Translations under genes and position numbers: made by a program
The notes under the pieces: model-generated
The model's input: only the letters and a program-made list of their open reading frames with translations
What the model was told of the DNA's origin: nothing
Database searches by the model: none
Shown here: positions 26,650 through 40,154 of the stretch, piece after piece
Layout: each line of letters starts with the position of its first letter
Numbering within the stretch: the first letter of the stretch is position 1
Source: Hydractinia symbiolongicarpus
Taxonomy: Eukaryota; Cnidaria; Hydrozoa; Anthoathecata; Hydractiniidae
Direction: 5' to 3'
NCBI RefSeq assembly: GCF_029227915.1
Contig: NC_079879.1
Span: forward strand, 1,302,001 to 1,366,000
DNA: 64,000 nt

Positions 26650-29556
26650 GCGATTTTCCGTATATTATGGACTCGGCCCGTATAGTCAAATGTAATCAAA
26701 GAAAGTACCCAGGGAGTAAACTCATTTCCCGAACGATTTTTTAAATTATTTTTTCACCACTAAAACGCATGAGACTTGTAGTTTTCAAAAATGATTTCAT
26801 TTTTGATGAGACGCTGAATAAAAGAAGTTCAATCCCCGGCAAGCGAAAACCCGCGATTTCCCGTATATTCCGGGCTCGGCCCGAGTAGTCGAATGTATAC
26901 AAAGAAAGTACCCAGGGAGTAAACTGATTTCCCGAACGATTCTTTAAATTTTTTTTCACAACTAAAACGCATGAGACTTGTAGTTTACAAAAATATTTTC
27001 ATTTTTGATGAGACGCTGAATAAAAGAAGTTTAATCGCCGGCAAACGAAAACCCGCGATTTTTCGTATATCATGAACTCGGCCCGTATAGTCAAATGTAT
27101 ACAAAGAAAGTACCCAGGGAGTAAACTCATTTCCCGAACGATTTTTTAAATTATTTTTTCACCACTAAAACGCACGAGACTTGTAGCTTTTAAAAATGAT
27201 TTCATTTTTGATGAGACGCTGAATAAAAGGAGTTTAATCTCCGGCAAACGAAAACCCGCGATTTCCCGTAGGTCCCAGAGCCGGCCCGTATAATCAAAAG
27301 TATACAAAGAAAGTACCCAGGGAGTAAACTCATTTCCCGAACGATTTTTTAAATTATTTTTTTACCACTAAAACGCATGAGACATGTAGTTTTCAAAAAT
27401 GATTTCATTTTTGATGAGACGCTGAATAAAAAGAGTTTAATCGCCGGCAAACGAAAACCCGCGATTTCCCCGATATTCCGGACTCGGCCCGTATAGTCGA
27501 ATGTATACAAAGAAAGTACCCAGGGAGTAAACTGATTTCCCGAACGATTCTTTAAATTTTTTTTCACCACTAAAACGCATGAGACTTGTAGTTTACAAAA
27601 ATATTTTCATTTTTGATGAGACGCTGAGTAAAAGAAGTTTAACCGCCGGCAAACGAAAACCCGCGATTTTCCGTATATCACGGACTCGGCCCTTATAGTC
27701 AAAAGTATACAAAGAAAGTACCCAGGGAGTAAACTCATTTCCCGAACGATTCTTTAAATTATTATTTCACCACTAAAACGCATGAGACTTGTAGTTTACA
27801 AAAATGTTTTCATTTTTGATGAGACGCTGAATAAAAGAAGTTTAATCGCCGGCAAACGAAAACCCGCGGTTTTCCGTATATCATCGACTCGGCCCGTATA
27901 GTCAAATGTATACAAAGAAAGTACCCAGGGAGTAAACTGATTTCCCGAACGATTCTTTAAATTTTTTTTCACCACTAAAACGCATGAGACTTGTAGTTTA
28001 CAAAATTATTTTCATTTTTGATGAGACGCTGAGTAAAAGAAGTTTAACCGCCGGCAAACAAAAACCCGCGATTTTCCGTATATCACGGACTCGGCCCGTA
28101 TAGTCGAATGCATACAAAGAAAGTACTCAGTCAGTAAACTGATTTCCCGAACGATTCTTTAAGTTATTTTTTCACCACTAAAACGCATGAGACTTGTAGT
28201 TTTCAAAAATGTTTTCATTTTTGATGAAAGGCTGAATAAAAGAAGTTTAATCGCCGGCAAACGAAAACCCGCGATTTTCCGTATATCATGGACTCGGCCC
28301 GTATAGTCAAATGTAATCAAAGAAAGTACCCAGGGAGTAAACTCATTTCCCGAACGATTTTTTAAATTATTTTTTCACCACTAAAACGCATGAGACTTGT
28401 AGTTTTCAAAAATGATTTCATTTTTGATGAGACGCTGAATAAAAGAAGTTCAATCCCCGGCAAGCGAAAACCCGCGATTTCCCGTATATTCCGGGCTCGG
28501 CCCGTATAGTCGAATGTATACAAAGAAAGTACCCAGGGAGTAAACTGATTTCCCGAACGATTCTTTAAATTTTTTTTCACAACTAAAACGCATGAGACTT
28601 GTAGTTTACAAAAATATTTTCATTTTTGATGAGACGCTGAATAAAAGAAGTTTAATCGCCGGCAAACGAAAACCCGCGATTTTTCGTATATCATGAACTC
28701 GGCCCGTATAGTCAAATGTATACAAAGAAAGTACCCAGGGAGTAAACTCATTTCCCGAACGATTTTTTAAATTATTTTTTCACCACTAAAACGCACGAGA
28801 CTTGTAGCTTTTAAAAATGATTTCATTTTTGATGAGACGCTGAATAAAAGGAGTTTAATCTCCGGCAAACGAAAACCCGCGATTTCCCGTAGGTCCCAGA
28901 GCCGGCCCGTATAATCAAAAGTATACAAAGAAAGTACCCAGGGAGTAAACTCATTTCCCGAACGATTTTTTAAATTATTTTTTTACCACTAAAACGCATG
29001 AGACATGTAGTTTTCAAAAATGATTTCATTTTTGATGAGACGCTGAATAAAAAGAGTTTAATCGCCGGCAAACGAAAACCCGCGATTTCCCCGATATTCC
29101 GGACTCGGCCCGTATAGTCGAATGTATACAAAGAAAGTACCCAGGGAGTAAACTGATTTCCCGAACGATTCTTTAAATTTTTTTTCACCACTAAAACGCA
29201 TGAGACTTGTAGTTTACAAAAATATTTTCATTTTTGATGAGACGCTGAGTAAAAGAAGTTTAACCGCCGGCAAACGAAAACCCGCGATTTTCCGTATATC
29301 ATGGACTCGGCCCGTATAGTCAAAAGTATACAAAGAAAGTACCCAGGGAGTAAACTCATTTCCCGAACGATTCTTTAAATTATTATTTCACCACTAAAAC
29401 GCATGAGACTTGTAGTTTACAAAAATGTTTTCATTTTTGATGAGACGCTGAATAAAAGAAGTTTAATCGCCGGCAAACGAAAACCCGCGGTTTTCCGTAT
29501 ATCATCGACTCGGCCCGTATAGTCAAATGTATACAAAGAAAGTACCCAGGGAGTAA
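26650..29556 (+). repeat. 1,621-bp-offset duplicated block, two copies
   Basis: Segments of about 1.28 kb at roughly 26,650-27,935 and 28,270-29,556 match at an offset of 1,621 bp (eight monomers). Points: 26,741/28,362 and 27,349/28,970. Between them lie monomers (gctgagtaaaag with ggcaaacaaaa, and gatgaaaggctg) that repeat the region at 25.97-26.2 kb at an offset of 2,027 bp. The second copy begins inside a hybrid monomer at about 28,245-28,275. Single-base differences include cccttatag near 27,691 in the first copy. Confidence 0.72.
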
Positions 29557-31059
29557 ACTCATTTCCCGAACGATTTTTTAAATTACTTTTTCACCACTAA
29601 AACGCATGAGACTTGTAGTTTTTAAAAATGATTTCATTTTTGATGAGTCGCTGAATAAAAGGAGCTTAATCGCCGGCAAACGAAAACCCGCGATTTCCCG
29701 TATATCCCGGACTCGGCCCGTATAGTCGAATGTATACAAAGAAAGTACCCAGGGAGTAAACTGATTTCCCGAACGATTCTTTAAATTTTTTTTCACCACT
29801 AAAACACATGAGACTTGTAGTTTACAAAAATATTTTCATTTTTGATGAGACGCTGAATAAAAGAAGTTTAATCGCCGGCAAACGAAAACCCGCGATTTTC
29901 CGTATATCATCGACTCGGCCTGTATAGTCAAATGTATACAAAGAAAGTACCCAGGGAGTAAACTCATTTCCCGAACGATATTTTAAATTATCTTTTCACC
30001 ACTAAAACGCATGAGACTTGTAGTTTTCAAAAATGATTTCATTTTTGATGAGACGCTGAATAAAAGGAGGGTAATCGCCGGCAAACGAAAATCCGCGATT
30101 TTCCGTATATCATGGACTCGGCCCGTATAGTCAAATGTATACAAAGAAAGTACCCAGGGAGTAAACTCATTTCCCGAACGATTCTTTAAATTATTTTTTC
30201 ACCACTAAAACGCATGAGACTTGTAGTTTGTAAAAATGTTTTCATTTTTGATGAGACGCTGAATAAAAGAAGTTTAATCGCCGGCAAACGAAACCCGCGA
30301 TTTTCCGTATATCATCGACTCGGCCCGTATAGTCAAATGTATACAAAGAAAGTACCCAGGGAGTAAACTCATTTCCCGAATGATTTTTTAAATTAATTTT
30401 TCACCACTAAAACGCATGAGACTTGTAGTTTTCAAAAATGATTTCATTTTTGATGAGTCGCTGAATAAAAGGAGTTTAATCACCGGCAAACGAAAACCCG
30501 CGATTTCCCGTATATCCCGGACTCGGCCCGTATAGTCGAATGTATACAAAGAAAGTACCCAGGGAGTAAACTGATTTCCCGAACGATTCTTTAAATTTTT
30601 TTTCACCACTAAAACACATGAGACTTGTAGTTTACAAAAATATTTTCATTTTTGATGAGACGCTGAATAAAAGAAGTTTAATCGCCGGCAAACGAAAACC
30701 CGCGATTTTCCGTATAGTATGGACTCGGCCTGTATAGTCAAATGTATACAAAGAAAGTACCCAGGGAGTAAACTCATTTCCCGAACGATATTTTAAATTA
30801 TCTTTTCACCACTAAAACGCATGAGACTTGTAGTTTTTAAAACTGATTTCATTTTTGATGAGACGCTGAAAAGAAGGAGTTTAATCGCCGGCAAACGAAA
30901 ACCCGCGATTTCCCGTATATCCCGGACTCGGCCCGTATAGTCGAATGTATACAAAGAAAGTACCCAGGGAGTAAACTGATTTCATGAACGATTCTTTAAA
31001 TTTTTTTTCACCACTAAAACGCATGAGACTTGTAGTTTACAAAAATATTTTCATTTTTG

Positions 31060-33502
31060 ATGAGACGCTGAATAGAATAAGTTTAATCGCCGGAAAACGA
31101 AAACCCGCGATTTCCCGTAAATCCCGGGCCTGGCCCGTATAGTCGAATGCATACAAAGAAAGTACTCAGTCAGTAAACTGATTTCCAGAACGATTCTTTA
31201 AATTATTTTTTCACCACTAAAACGCAAGAGACTTGTAGTTTACAAAAATGTTTTCATTTTTGATGAGACGCTGAATAGAATAAGTTTAATCGCCGGCAAA
31301 CGAAAACCCGCAATTTCCCGTAAATCCCGGGCCTGGCCCGTATAGTTAAATGCATACAAAGAAAGTACCCAGGGAGTAAACTCATTTCCCGAACGATTTT
31401 TAAAATTATTTTTTCACCACTAAAACGCATGAGACTTGTAGTTTTCAAAAATGATTTCATTTTTGATGAGACGCTGAATAAAAGGAGGTTAATCGCCGGC
31501 AAACGAAAACCCGCGATTTTCCGTATATCATGGACTCGGCTCGTATAGTCAAATGTATACAAAGAAAGTACCCAGGGAGTAAACTCATTTCCATAACGAT
31601 TCTTTAAATTATTTTTTCACCACTAAAACGCATGAGACTTGTAGTTTACAAAACTGTTTTCATTTTTGATGAGACGCTGAATAAAAGAAGTTTAATCGCC
31701 AGCAAACGAAAACCCGCGATTTTCCGTATATCATGGACTCGGCCCGTATAGTCAAATGTATACAAAGAGAGTACCCAGGGAGTAAACTGATTTCCCGAAC
31801 GATTCTTTAAATTTTTTTTCACCACTAAAACGCATGAGACTTGTAGTTTACAAAATTATTTTCATTTTTGATGAGACGCTGAATAGAATAAGTTTAATCG
31901 CCGGAAAACGAAAACCCGCGATTTCCCGTAAATCCCGGGCCTGGCCCGTATAGTCGAATGCATACAAAGAAAGTACTCAGTCAGTAAACTGATTTCCAGA
32001 ACGATTCTTTAAATTATTTTTTCACCACTAAAACGCAAGAGACTTGTAGTTTACAAAAATGTTTTCATTTTTGATGAGACGCTGAATAGAATAAGTTTAA
32101 TCGCCGGCAAACGAAAACCCGCAATTTCCCGTAAATCCCGGGCCTGGCCCGTATAGTTAAATGCATACAAAGAAAGTACCCAGGGAGTAAACTCATTTCC
32201 CGAACGATTTTTAAAATTATTTTTTCACCACTAAAACGCATGAGACTTGTAGTTTTCAAAAATGATTTCATTTTTGATGAGACGCTGAATAAAAGGAGGT
32301 TAATCGCCGGCAAACGAAAACCCGCGATTTTCCGTATATCATGGACTCGGCTCGTATAGTCAAATGTATACAAAGAAAGTACCCAGGGAGTAAACTCATT
32401 TCCATAACGATTCTTTAAATTATTTTTTCACCACTAAAACGCATGAGACTTGTAGTTTACAAAACTGTTTTCATTTTTGATGAGACGCTGAATAAAAGAA
32501 GTTTAATCGCCAGCAAACGAAAACCCGCGATTTTCCGTATATCATGGACTCGGCCCGTATAGTCAAATGTATACAAAGAGAGTACCCAGGGAGTAAACTG
32601 ATTTCCCGAACGATTCTTTAAATTTTTTTTCACCACTAAAACGCATGAGACTTGTAGTTTACAAAATTATTTTCATTTTTGATGAGACGCTGAATAGAAT
32701 AAGTTTAATCGCCGGAAAACGAAAACCCGCGATTTCCCGTAAATCCCGGGCCTGGCCCGTATAGTCGAATGCATACAAAGAAAGTACTCAGTCAGTAAAC
32801 TGATTTCCAGAACGATTCTTTAAATTATTTTTTCACCACTAAAACGCAAGAGACTTGTAGTTTACAAAAATGTTTTCATTTTTGATGAGACGCTGAATAG
32901 AATAAGTTTAATCGCCGGCAAACGAAAACCCGCAATTTCCCGTAAATCCCGGGCCTGGCCCGTATAGTTAAATGCATACAAAGAAAGTACCCAGGGAGTA
33001 AACTCATTTCCCGAACGATTTTTAAAATTATTTTTTCACCACTAAAACGCATGAGACTTGTAGTTTTCAAAAATGATTTCATTTTTGATGAGACGCTGAA
33101 TAAAAGGAGGTTAATCGCCGGCAAACGAAAACCCGCGATTTTCCGTATATCATGGACTCGGCTCGTATAGTCAAATGTATACAAAGAAAGTACCCAGGGA
33201 GTAAACTCATTTCCATAACGATTCTTTAAATTATTTTTTCACCACTAAAACGCATGAGACTTGTAGTTTACAAAACTGTTTTCATTTTTGATGAGACGCT
33301 GAATAAAAGAAGTTTAATCGCCGGCAAACGAAAACCCGCGATTTTCCGTATATCATGGACTCGGCCCGTATAGTCAAATGTATACAAAGAGAGTACCCAG
33401 GGAGTAAACTGATTTCCCGAACGATTCTTTAAATTTTTTTTCACCACTAAAACGCATGAGACTTGTAGTTTACAAAATTATTTTCATTTTTGATGAGACG
33501 CT
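31060..33502 (+). repeat. 811-bp four-monomer HOR, three tandem copies
   Basis: Three adjacent 811-bp units, with equivalent points at 31,254, 32,065 and 32,876. The private allele gccggaaaacg recurs near 31,090, 31,901 and 32,712, exactly 811 bp apart. The private caaagagagtacc recurs in all three. Allele cgccagcaaacg is in copies 1 and 2, but copy 3 has cgccggcaaacg. Elsewhere the copies look identical by eye. This is among the most recently homogenised parts of the window. The same four monomer types also occur singly near 10.9, 16.2, 24.9, 37.9 and 45.2 kb. Confidence 0.88.
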
Positions 33503-34850
33503 GAGTAAAAGAAGTTTAACCGCCGGCAAACAAAAACCCGCGATTTTCCGTATATCACGGACTCGGCCCGTATAGTCGAATGCATACAAAGAAAGTACTC
33601 AGTCAGTAAACTGATTTCCCGAACGATTCTTTAAGTTATTTTTTCACCACTAAAACGCATGAGACTTGTAGTTTTCAAAAATGTTTTCATTTTTGATGAA
33701 AGGCTAAATAAAAGAAGTTTAATCGCCGGCAAACGAAAACCCGCGATTTCCCGTAAATCCCGGGCTTGGCCCCTATAGTCAAAAGTACAAGAAGAAAGTA
33801 CCCAGGCACTAAACTCATTTTTGGAACGTTTTTTTGAATTATTTTTTCACCACTATAACGCAAGAGACTTGTAGTATTCAAAAATGTTTTCATTTTTGAT
33901 AGGACGCTGAATAGAATAAGTTTAATCGCCGGCAAACGAAAACCCGCGATTTCCCGTAAATCCCGGGCCTGGCCCGTATAGTCGAATGCATACAAAGAAA
34001 GTACTGAGTCAGTAAACTGATTTCCCGAACGATTCGTTAAATTATTTTTTCACCACTAAAACGCATGAGACTTGTAGTTTACAAAAATGTTTTCATTTTT
34101 GATGAGACGCTGAATAAAAGAAATTTAATCGCCGGCAAACAAAAACCCGCGATTTTCCGTATATCATGGACTCGGCCCGTATAGTCAAATGTAAACAAAG
34201 AAAGTACCCAGGGAGTAAACTCATTTCCCGAACGATTTTTTAAATTATTTTTTCACCACTAAAACGCATGAGACTTGTAGTTTTCAAAAATGATTTCATT
34301 CTTGATGAGACGCTGAATAAAAGAAGTTTAATCCCCGGCAAGCGAAAACCCGCGATTTCCCGTATATTCCGGGCTCGGCCCGTATAGTCGAATGTATACA
34401 AAGAAAGTACCCAGGGAGTAAACTGATTTCCCGAACGATTCTTTAAATTTTTTTTCACAACTAAAACGCATGAGACTTGTAGTTTACAAAAATATTTTCA
34501 TTTTTGATGAGACGCTGAATGAAAGAAGTTTAATCGCCGGCAAACAAAAACCCGCGATTTTCCGTATATCATGGACTCGGCCCGTATAGTCAAATGTATA
34601 CAAAGAAAGTACCCAGGGAGTAAACTCATTTCCTGAACGATTTTTTAAATTATTTTTTCACCACTAAAACGCACGAGACTTGTAGCTTTTAAAAATGATT
34701 TCATTTTTGATGAGACGCTGAATAAAAGGAGTTTAATCTCCGGCAAACGAAAACCCGCGATTTCCCGTAGGTCCCAGAGCCGGCCCGTATAGTCAAAAGT
34801 ATACAAAGAAAGTACCCAGGCAGTAAACTCATTTCCCGAACGATTCTTTA
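32815..34850 (+). repeat. Ten-monomer segment L3, first copy (partner at 37,880)
   Basis: About 2.03 kb recurring at 37,880-39,914 with an offset of 5,064 bp (32,876/37,940, 33,687/38,751, 34,240/39,304). It contains the distinctive pair with gatgaaaggct, cccctatag and ggcactaaac, followed by gtagtattc and gataggacgc. Private change: gctaaataaaag near 33,703. The right limit is a switch to a ctttaaattttttttc/cacatgag monomer near 34,850. Confidence 0.75.
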
Positions 34851-35831
34851 AATTTTTTTTCACCACTAAAACACATGAGACTTGTAGTTTACAAAAATAT
34901 TTTCATTTTTGATGAGACGCTGAATAAAAGAAGTTTAATCGCCGGCAAAGGAAAACCCGCGATTTTCCGTATAGTATGGACTCGGCCTGTATAGTCAAAT
35001 GTATACAAAGAAAGTACCCAGGGAGTAAACTCATTTCCCGAACGATATTTTAAATTATCTTTTCACCACTAAAACGCATGAGACTTGTAGTTTTTAAAAC
35101 TGATTTCATTTTTGATGAGTCGCTGAATAAAAGGAGCTTAATCGCCGGCAAACGAAAACCCGCGATTTCCCGTATATCCCGGACTCGGCCCGTATAGTCG
35201 AATGTATACAAAGAAAGTACCCAGGGAGTAAACTGATTTCCCGAACGATTCTTTAAATTTTTTTTCACCACTAAAACACATGAGACTTGTAGTTTACAAA
35301 AATATTTTCATTTTTGATGAGACGCTGAATAAAAGAAGTTTAATCGCCGGCAAACGAAAACCCGCGATTTTCCGTATATCATGGACTCGGCCTGTATAGT
35401 CAAATGTATACAAAGAAAGTACCCAGGGAGTAAACTCATTTCCCGAACGATATTTTAAATTATCTTTTCACCACTAAAACGCATGAGACTTGTAGTTTTT
35501 AAAACTGATTTCATTTTTGATGAGACGCTGAATAAAAGGAGTTTAATCGCCGGCAAACGAAAACCCGCGATTTCCCGTATATCCCGGACTCGGCCCGTAT
35601 AGTCGAATGTATACAAAGAAAGTACCCAGGGAGTAAACTGATTTCCCGAACGATTCTCTAAATTTTTTTCACCACTAAAACGCATAAGACTTGTAGTTTA
35701 CAAAAATATTTTCATTTTTCATGAGACGCTGAGTAAAAGAAGTTTAATCGCCGGCAAACGAAAACCCGCGATTTTCCGTATATCACGGACTCGGCCCGTA
35801 TAGTCAAAAGTATACAAATAAAGTACCCAGG

Positions 35832-37455
35832 GAGTAAACTCATTTTGGGAACGTTTTTTTGAATTATTGTTTCACCACTATAACGCATGAGACTTGTAGT
35901 TTTCAAAAATGATTTCATTTTTGATGAGACGCTGAATAAAAGGAGGGTAATCGCCGGCAAACGAAAACCCGCGATTTTCCGTATATCATGGACTCGGCCC
36001 GTATAGTCAAATGTATACAAAGAAAGTACCCAGGGAGTAAACTCATTTCCCGAACGATTCTTTAAATTATTTTTTCACCACTAAAACGCATGAGACTTGT
36101 AGTTTATAAAAATGTTTTCATTTTTGATGAGACGCTGAATAAAAGAAGTTTAATCGCCGGCAAACGAAACCCGCGATTTTCCGTATATCATCGACTCGGC
36201 CCGTATAGTCAAATGTATACAAAGAAAGTACCCAGGGAGTAAACTCATTTCCCGAATGATTTTTTAAATTAATTTTTCACCACTAAAACGCATGAGACTT
36301 GTAGTTTTCAAAAATGATTTCATTTTTGATGAGTCGCTGAATAAAAGGAGTTTAATCACCGGCAAACGAAAACCCGCGATTTCCCGTATATCCCGGACTC
36401 GGCCCGTATAGTCGAATGTATACAAAGAAAGTACCCAGGGAGTAAACTGATTTCCCGAACGATTCTTTAAATTTTTTTTCACCACTAAAACACATGAGAC
36501 TTGTAGTTTACAAAAATATTTTCATTTTTGATGAGACGCTGAATAAAAGAAGTTTAATCGCCGGCAAACGAAAACCCGCGATTTTCCGTATAGTATGGAC
36601 TCGGCCTGTATAGTCAAATGTATACAAAGAAAGTACCCAGGGAGTAAACTCATTTTGGGAACGTTTTTTTGAATTATTGTTTCACCACTATAACGCATGA
36701 GACTTGTAGTTTTCAAAAATGATTTCATTTTTGATGAGACGCTGAATAAAAGGAGGGTAATCGCCGGCAAACGAAAACCCGCGATTTTCCGTATATCATG
36801 GACTCGGCCCGTATAGTCAAATGTATACAAAGAAAGTACCCAGGGAGTAAACTCATTTCCCGAACGATTCTTTAAATTATTTTTTCACCACTAAAACGCA
36901 TGAGACTTGTAGTTTATAAAAATGTTTTCATTTTTGATGAGACGCTGAATAAAAGAAGTTTAATCGCCGGCAAACGAAACCCGCGATTTTCCGTATATCA
37001 TCGACTCGGCCCGTATAGTCAAATGTATACAAAGAAAGTACCCAGGGAGTAAACTCATTTCCCGAATGATTTTTTAAATTAATTTTTCACCACTAAAACG
37101 CATGAGACTTGTAGTTTTCAAAAATGATTTCATTTTTGATGAGTCGCTGAATAAAAGGAGTTTAATCACCGGCAAACGAAAACCCGCGATTTCCCGTATA
37201 TCCCGGACTCGGCCCGTATAGTCGAATGTATACAAAGAAAGTACCCAGGGAGTAAACTGATTTCCCGAACGATTCTTTAAATTTTTTTTCACCACTAAAA
37301 CACATGAGACTTGTAGTTTACAAAAATATTTTCATTTTTGATGAGACGCTGAATAAAAGAAGTTTAATCGCCGGCAAACGAAAACCCGCGATTTTCCGTA
37401 TAGTATGGACTCGGCCTGTATAGTCAAATGTATACAAAGAAAGTACCCAGGGAGT
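35832..37455 (+). repeat. 810-bp four-monomer tandem duplication
   Basis: Points at 35,712/36,522 and 36,264/37,074 are 810 bp apart. The join lies between about 36,620 and 36,650, where a tatagtatgg/cggcctg monomer runs directly into the cattttgggaacg type. Both copies carry the one-base-deleted acgaaacccgcg allele (about 36,167 and 36,977) and the atcaccgg allele. Confidence 0.78.
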
Positions 37456-40154
37456 AAACTCATTTCCCGAACGATATTTTAAATTATCTTTTCACCACTA
37501 AAACGCATGAGACTTGTAGTTTTTAAAACTGATTTCATTTTTGATGAGACGCTGAAAAGAAGGAGTTTAATCGCCGGCAAACGAAAACCCGCGATTTCCC
37601 GTATATCCCGGACTCGGCCCGTATAGTCGAATGTATACAAAGAAAGTACCCAGGGAGTAAACTGATTTCATGAACGATTCTTTAAATTTTTTTTCACCAC
37701 TAAAACGCATGAGACTTGTAGTTTACAAAAATATTTTCATTTTTGATGAGACGCTGAATAGAATAAGTTTAATCGCCGGCAAACGAAAACCCGCGATTTC
37801 CCGTAAATCCCGGGCCTGGCCCGTATAGTCGAATGCATACAAAGAAAGTACTCAGTCAGTAAACTGATTTCCCGAACGATTCTTTAAATTATTTTTTCAC
37901 CACTAAAACGCAAGAGACTTGTAGTTTACAAAAATGTTTTCATTTTTGATGAGACGCTGAATAGAATAAGTTTAATCGCCGGCAAACGAAAACCCGCAAT
38001 TTCCCGTAAATCCCGGGCCTGGCCCGTATAGTTAAATGCATACAAAGAAAGTACCCAGGGAGTAAACTCATTTCCCGAACGATTTTTAAAATTATTTTTT
38101 CACCACTAAAACGCATGAGACTTGTAGTTTTCAAAAATGATTTCAATTTTGATGAGACGCTGAATAAAAGGAGGTTAATCGCCGGCAAACGAAAACCCGC
38201 GATTTTCCGTATATCATGGACTCGGCTCGTATAGTCAAATGTATACAAAGAAAGTACCCAGGGAGTAAACTCATTTCCATAACGATTCTTTAAATTATTT
38301 TTTCACCACTAAAACGCATGAGACTTGTAGTTTACAAAACTGTTTTCATTTTTGATGAGACGCTGAATAAAAGAAGTTTAATCGCCGGCAAACGAAAACC
38401 CGCGATTTTCCGTATATCATGGACTCGGCCCGTATAGTCAAATGTATACAAAGAAAGTACCCAGGGAGTAAACTGATTTCCCGAACGATTCTTTAAATTT
38501 TTTTTCACCACTAAAACGCATGAGACTTGTAGTTTACAAAATTATTTTCATTTTTGATGAGACGCTGAGTAAAAGAAGTTTAACCGCCGGCAAACAAAAA
38601 CCCGCGATTTTCCGTATATCACGGACTCGGCCCGTATAGTCGAATGCATACAAAGAAAGTACTCAGTCAGTAAACTGATTTCCCGAACGATTCTTTAAGT
38701 TATTTTTTCACCACTAAAACGCATGAGACTTGTAGTTTTCAAAAATGTTTTCATTTTTGATGAAAGGCTGAATAAAAGAAGTTTAATCGCCGGCAAACGA
38801 AAACCCGCGATTTCCCGTAAATCCCGGGCTTGGCCCCTATAGTCAAAAGTACAAGAAGAAAGTACCCAGGCACTAAACTCATTTTTGGAACGTTTTTTTG
38901 AATTATTTTTTCACCACTATAACGCAAGAGACTTGTAGTATTCAAAAATGTTTTCATTTTTGATAGGACGCTGAATAGAATAAGTTTAATCGCCGGCAAA
39001 CGAAAACCCGCGATTTCCCGTAAATCCCGGGCCTGGCCCGTATAGTCGAATGCATACAAAGAAAGTACTGAGTCAGTAAACTGATTTCCCGAACGATTCG
39101 TTAAATTATTTTTTCACCACTAAAACGCATGAGACTTGTAGTTTACAAAAATGTTTTCATTTTTGATGAGACGCTGAATAAAAGAAATTTAATCGCCGGC
39201 AAACAAAAACCCGCGATTTTCCGTATATCATGGACTCGGCCCGTATAGTCAAATGTAAACAAAGAAAGTACCCAGGGAGTAAACTCATTTCCCGAACGAT
39301 TTTTTAAATTATTTTTTCACCACTAAAACGCATGAGACTTGTAGTTTTCAAAACTGATTTCATTTTTGATGAGACGCTGAATAAAAGAAGTTTAATCCCC
39401 GGCAAGCGAAAACCCGCGATTTCCCGTATATTCCGGGCTCGGCCCGTATAGTCGAATGTATACAAAGAAAGTACCCAGGGAGTAAACTGATTTCCCGAAC
39501 GATTCTTTAAATTTTTTTTCACAACTAAAACGCATGAGACTTGTAGTTTACAAAAATATTTTCATTTTTGATGAGACGCTGAATAAAAGAAGTTTAATCG
39601 CCGGCAAACGAAAACCCGCGATTTTCCGTATATCATGGACTCGGCCCGTATAGTCAAATGTATACAAAGAAAGTACCCAGGGAGTAAACTCATTTCCTGA
39701 ACGATTTTTTAAATTATTTTTTCACCACTAAAACGCACGAGACTTGTAGCTTTTAAAAATGATTTCATTTTTGATGAGACGCTGAATAAAAGGAGTTTAA
39801 TCTCCGGCAAACGAAAACCCGCGATTTCCCGTAGGTCCCAGAGCCGGCCCGTATAGTCAAAAGTATACAAAGAAAGTACCCAGGGAGTAAACTCATTTCC
39901 CGAACGATTTTTTAAATTATTTTTTTACCACTAAAACGCATGAGACATGTAGTTTTCAAAAATGATTTCATTTTTGATGAGACGCTGAATAAAAAGAGTT
40001 TAATCGCCGGCAAACGAAAACCCGCGATTTCCCCGATATTCCGGACTCGACCCGTATAGTCGAATGTATACAAAGAAAGTACCCAGGGAGTAAACTGATT
40101 TCCCGAACGATTCTTTAAATTTTTTTTCACCACTAAAACGCATGAGACTTGTAG
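36930..40154 (+). repeat. Sixteen-monomer segment L4, first copy (partner at 44,222)
   Basis: About 3.2 kb recurring at 44,222-47,446 with an offset of 7,292 bp (37,074/44,366, 37,940/45,232, 38,751/46,043, 39,304/46,596, 39,912/47,204). It contains most of segment L3. Private change: gatttcaattttgatg near 38,140. The right limit is where tttcaaaaatgtttt is replaced by ttacaaaaatatttt. Confidence 0.76.
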
